Assembly: GCA_025936615.1 (NCBI GenBank)
Contig: JAICSZ010000010.1
Span: forward strand, 1-14,601
DNA: 14,601 nt
Reading direction: 5' to 3'
Origin: Pedococcus sp.
GTDB taxonomy: Bacteria > Actinomycetota > Actinomycetes > Actinomycetales > Dermatophilaceae
The translations under genes and the position numbers were made by a program. The notes under the pieces were generated by a model. The model had not been told where the DNA came from, ran no database searches, and saw only the letters and a list, made by a program, of their open reading frames with translations. This document shows, piece by piece, positions 13,311 to 14,601 of the stretch (position 1 is the stretch's first letter; every line of letters begins with the position of its first letter).

Positions 13311-14213
13311 ATGAGCACCATCGCCTTCATCGGACTCGGCATCATGGGCAGCCCCATGGCCGTGCACCTGCAGAACGCCGGGAACACCGTCGTCGGCTAC
13401 AACCCTTCCCCCGAGAAGGCGCAGCCCCTCGTGGACGCCGGCGGCAGCGCAGCCGGCTCGATCGCCGAGGCGGTCAAGGACGCCGACGTCGTGGCAGTCA
13501 TGGTCCCCGACAGCCCCGACGTGCAGGACGTGCTGCTCGGGGAGGAGGGGGTCTTCGCCGGCGCCAAGGAGGGCACCCTGGTCATCGACTTCTCCAGCAT
13601 CCGCCCCGACGTGACGGTCGAGCTCGCGAAGACGGCCAAGGACAAGGGGTTCCGCCTCCTCGATGCGCCCGTCTCCGGTGGCGAGGCCGGCGCGAAGAAC
13701 GCTGCGCTGTCGATCATGGTCGGTGGTGACGCCGCTGACTTCGACGCCGCCAAGCCGGTCTTCGACGCGGTCGGCAAGACCGTCGTCCACGTCGGCGGCA
13801 ACGGCGCGGGCCAGACCGTCAAGGCCGCCAACCAGCTGATCGTCGCCGCCAACATCGAGGCGCTCGCCGAGGCCGTGGTGTTCCTCGAGGCCTACGGTGT
13901 CGACCTCGGCCCCGCCCTCGACGTGCTCGGCGGCGGCCTGGCCGGCTCCAAGGTCCTGGACCAGAAGCGCGACAACATGGCCACCAAGAGCTTCGAGCCG
14001 GGCTTCCGGATCGACCTGCACCACAAGGACCTGGGCATCGTCACCTCCGCCGCCCGCGAGGCAGGTGTCGTCGTCCCCGTCGGCGCCCTCGTCGCCCAGC
14101 TCATGGTCTCCGCCCGCGCCAACGGCGACGGCGGCCTCGACCACTCCGGCCTGCTCCGCGGGGTGCAGCGCCTCTCCGGCACGCTCACCGACAACCCGAC
14201 CAAGGAGGGCTGA
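13311..14213 (+). CDS. glxR: 2-hydroxy-3-oxopropionate (tartronate semialdehyde) reductase
   Basis: This 300-residue beta-hydroxyacid dehydrogenase reduces tartronate semialdehyde to D-glycerate with NAD(P)H. The Rossmann motif is IAFIGLGIMGSPMA (4-17). The substrate-binding loop is DAPVSGGEAGAKNAALSIMVGG (118-139). The catalytic Lys171 lies in GAGQTVKAANQLIVAANIEALAEA, and KRDNMATKSFEPGFRIDLHHKD is the C-terminal signature. The ATG has AAGGAG six bases upstream. A longer open frame to 13260 starts inside the hairpin and is rejected. The stop lies three bases before gcl. Length and residues are complete. Related 3-hydroxyisobutyrate dehydrogenases are excluded mainly by context between hyi and gcl. 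Confidence 0.94.
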   Translation: MSTIAFIGLGIMGSPMAVHLQNAGNTVVGYNPSPEKAQPLVDAGGSAAGSIAEAVKDADVVAVMVPDSPDVQDVLLGEEGVFAGAKEGTLVIDFSSIRPDVTVELAKTAKDKGFRLLDAPVSGGEAGAKNAALSIMVGGDAADFDAAKPVFDAVGKTVVHVGGNGAGQTVKAANQLIVAANIEALAEAVVFLEAYGVDLGPALDVLGGGLAGSKVLDQKRDNMATKSFEPGFRIDLHHKDLGIVTSAAREAGVVVPVGALVAQLMVSARANGDGGLDHSGLLRGVQRLSGTLTDNPTKEG

Positions 14214-14216
14214 ACC

Positions 14217-14601
14217 ATGGCCCGCATGACCGCGGCCCAGGCGGCCGTCGAGATCCTCAAGAAGGAGGGGGTGACCAACCTCTTCGGGCTGCCCGGGGCG
14301 GCGATCAACCCCTTCTACAAGGCGATGAAGACCAATGGCGGTCTCCACCACACGCTCGCCCGTCACGTCGAGGGTGCCTCGCACATGGCCGAGGGCTACA
14401 CCCGCGCCAAGCCCGGGAACATCGGCGTCTGCATCGGCACCTCCGGTCCCGCTGGCACCGACATGATCACCGGCCTGTACTCCGCCAGCGCGGACTCGAT
14501 CCCGATCCTGTGCATCACCGGTCAGGCGCCGGTGTCCAAGCTGCACAAGGAGGACTTCCAGGCGGTCGACATCGCGTCCATCGCCAAGCCGCTGACCAAG
14601 A
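14217..14601 (+). CDS. gcl: Glyoxylate carboligase (tartronate-semialdehyde synthase), truncated by the window edge
   Basis: Only the first 128 codons are present. The enzyme is thiamine-diphosphate dependent and joins two glyoxylates, releasing CO2, to give tartronate semialdehyde. [31 protein letters not shown] is the typical N-terminus. [16 protein letters not shown] carries Val51 where other members of this enzyme superfamily have the glutamate that activates thiamine diphosphate, which is the hallmark of Gcl. [30 protein letters not shown] follows as expected. The ribosome binding site AAGGAGGGC overlaps the glxR stop region. It runs off the right edge intact. Confidence 0.96.
   Translation, partial: MARMTAAQAAVEILKKEGVTNLFGLPGAAINPFYKAMKTNGGLHHTLARHVEGASHMAEGYTRAKPGNIGVCIGTSGPAGTDMITGLYSASADSIPILCITGQAPVSKLHKEDFQAVDIASIAKPLTK

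Noticed and set aside
12303..14546. A 747-codon open frame on the minus strand
   Set aside because: It is antisense to hyi, glxR and gcl, which have complete catalytic motifs. Long antisense frames are common in high-GC DNA, and the translation is low-complexity Gly/Val/Asp/Arg-rich with no domain.

Overview
The window is high-GC DNA (about 70% by eye) with strong third-position GC, short intergenic gaps and ATGA/TGATG stop-start overlaps. This suits an actinobacterium. The gene content (EphE/holin-like pair, NhaD and NhaA antiporters, a DUF6986-type protein, an aerobic urate operon) makes me lean towards Micrococcales, perhaps Intrasporangiaceae, but that placement is inference from style and memory, not a search.

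Left part (1-5404): two adjacent palindromes (61-123) follow an unassigned edge. A minus-strand pair comes next: a small two-helix 'holin-X'-type membrane protein (1104-1502), then an alpha/beta hydrolase of the epoxide-hydrolase type (138-1049) whose nucleophile position is glycine. Divergent from it is a translationally coupled CBS-domain protein and ArsB/NhaD-type transporter (1654-3398). This converges, with a 19-base tail-to-tail overlap, on a NhaA Na+/H+ antiporter that carries a calcium-loop-like tail (3380-4741). Upstream of nhaA on the same strand is a NADPH-dependent FMN reductase-type flavoprotein (4853-5404).

Right part (5530-14601, all plus strand): a purine-to-central-carbon block. 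Malic enzyme with an N-terminal ACT-like domain (5530-6951) overlaps a CitE/HpcH-like DUF6986-type protein (6951-8201). A thiamine-binding-type small protein (8216-8464) and an overlapping HTH protein (8457-8894) follow. After a regulatory gap come OHCU decarboxylase, HIU hydrolase, urate oxidase and an NCS2 urate/xanthine permease (9011-12227). After a second promoter come hydroxypyruvate isomerase, tartronate semialdehyde reductase and the start of glyoxylate carboligase (12366 to the edge).

Read together, urate is imported and oxidised to (S)-allantoin. Allantoin is presumably opened to glyoxylate by enzymes not in this window. Two glyoxylate molecules are joined by Gcl, and Hyi/GlxR lead to glycerate. 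Malic enzyme plus the CitE-like protein may be a second outlet, glyoxylate to malate to pyruvate; this is a hypothesis. The urate and glyoxylate promoters share a GGAA-N6-TTCC element and an identical GAAATCTCTT 10-mer, placed 39-40 bases after the -35 box, which suggests one repressor governs both.

Two DNA-level signals are not explained by the genes: the 8-mer CGGCATAC/GTATGCCG occurs seven times and holds nearly every TAT or ATA triplet found inside coding sequence, and a 23-bp-arm perfect hairpin lies inside the glyoxylate operon.
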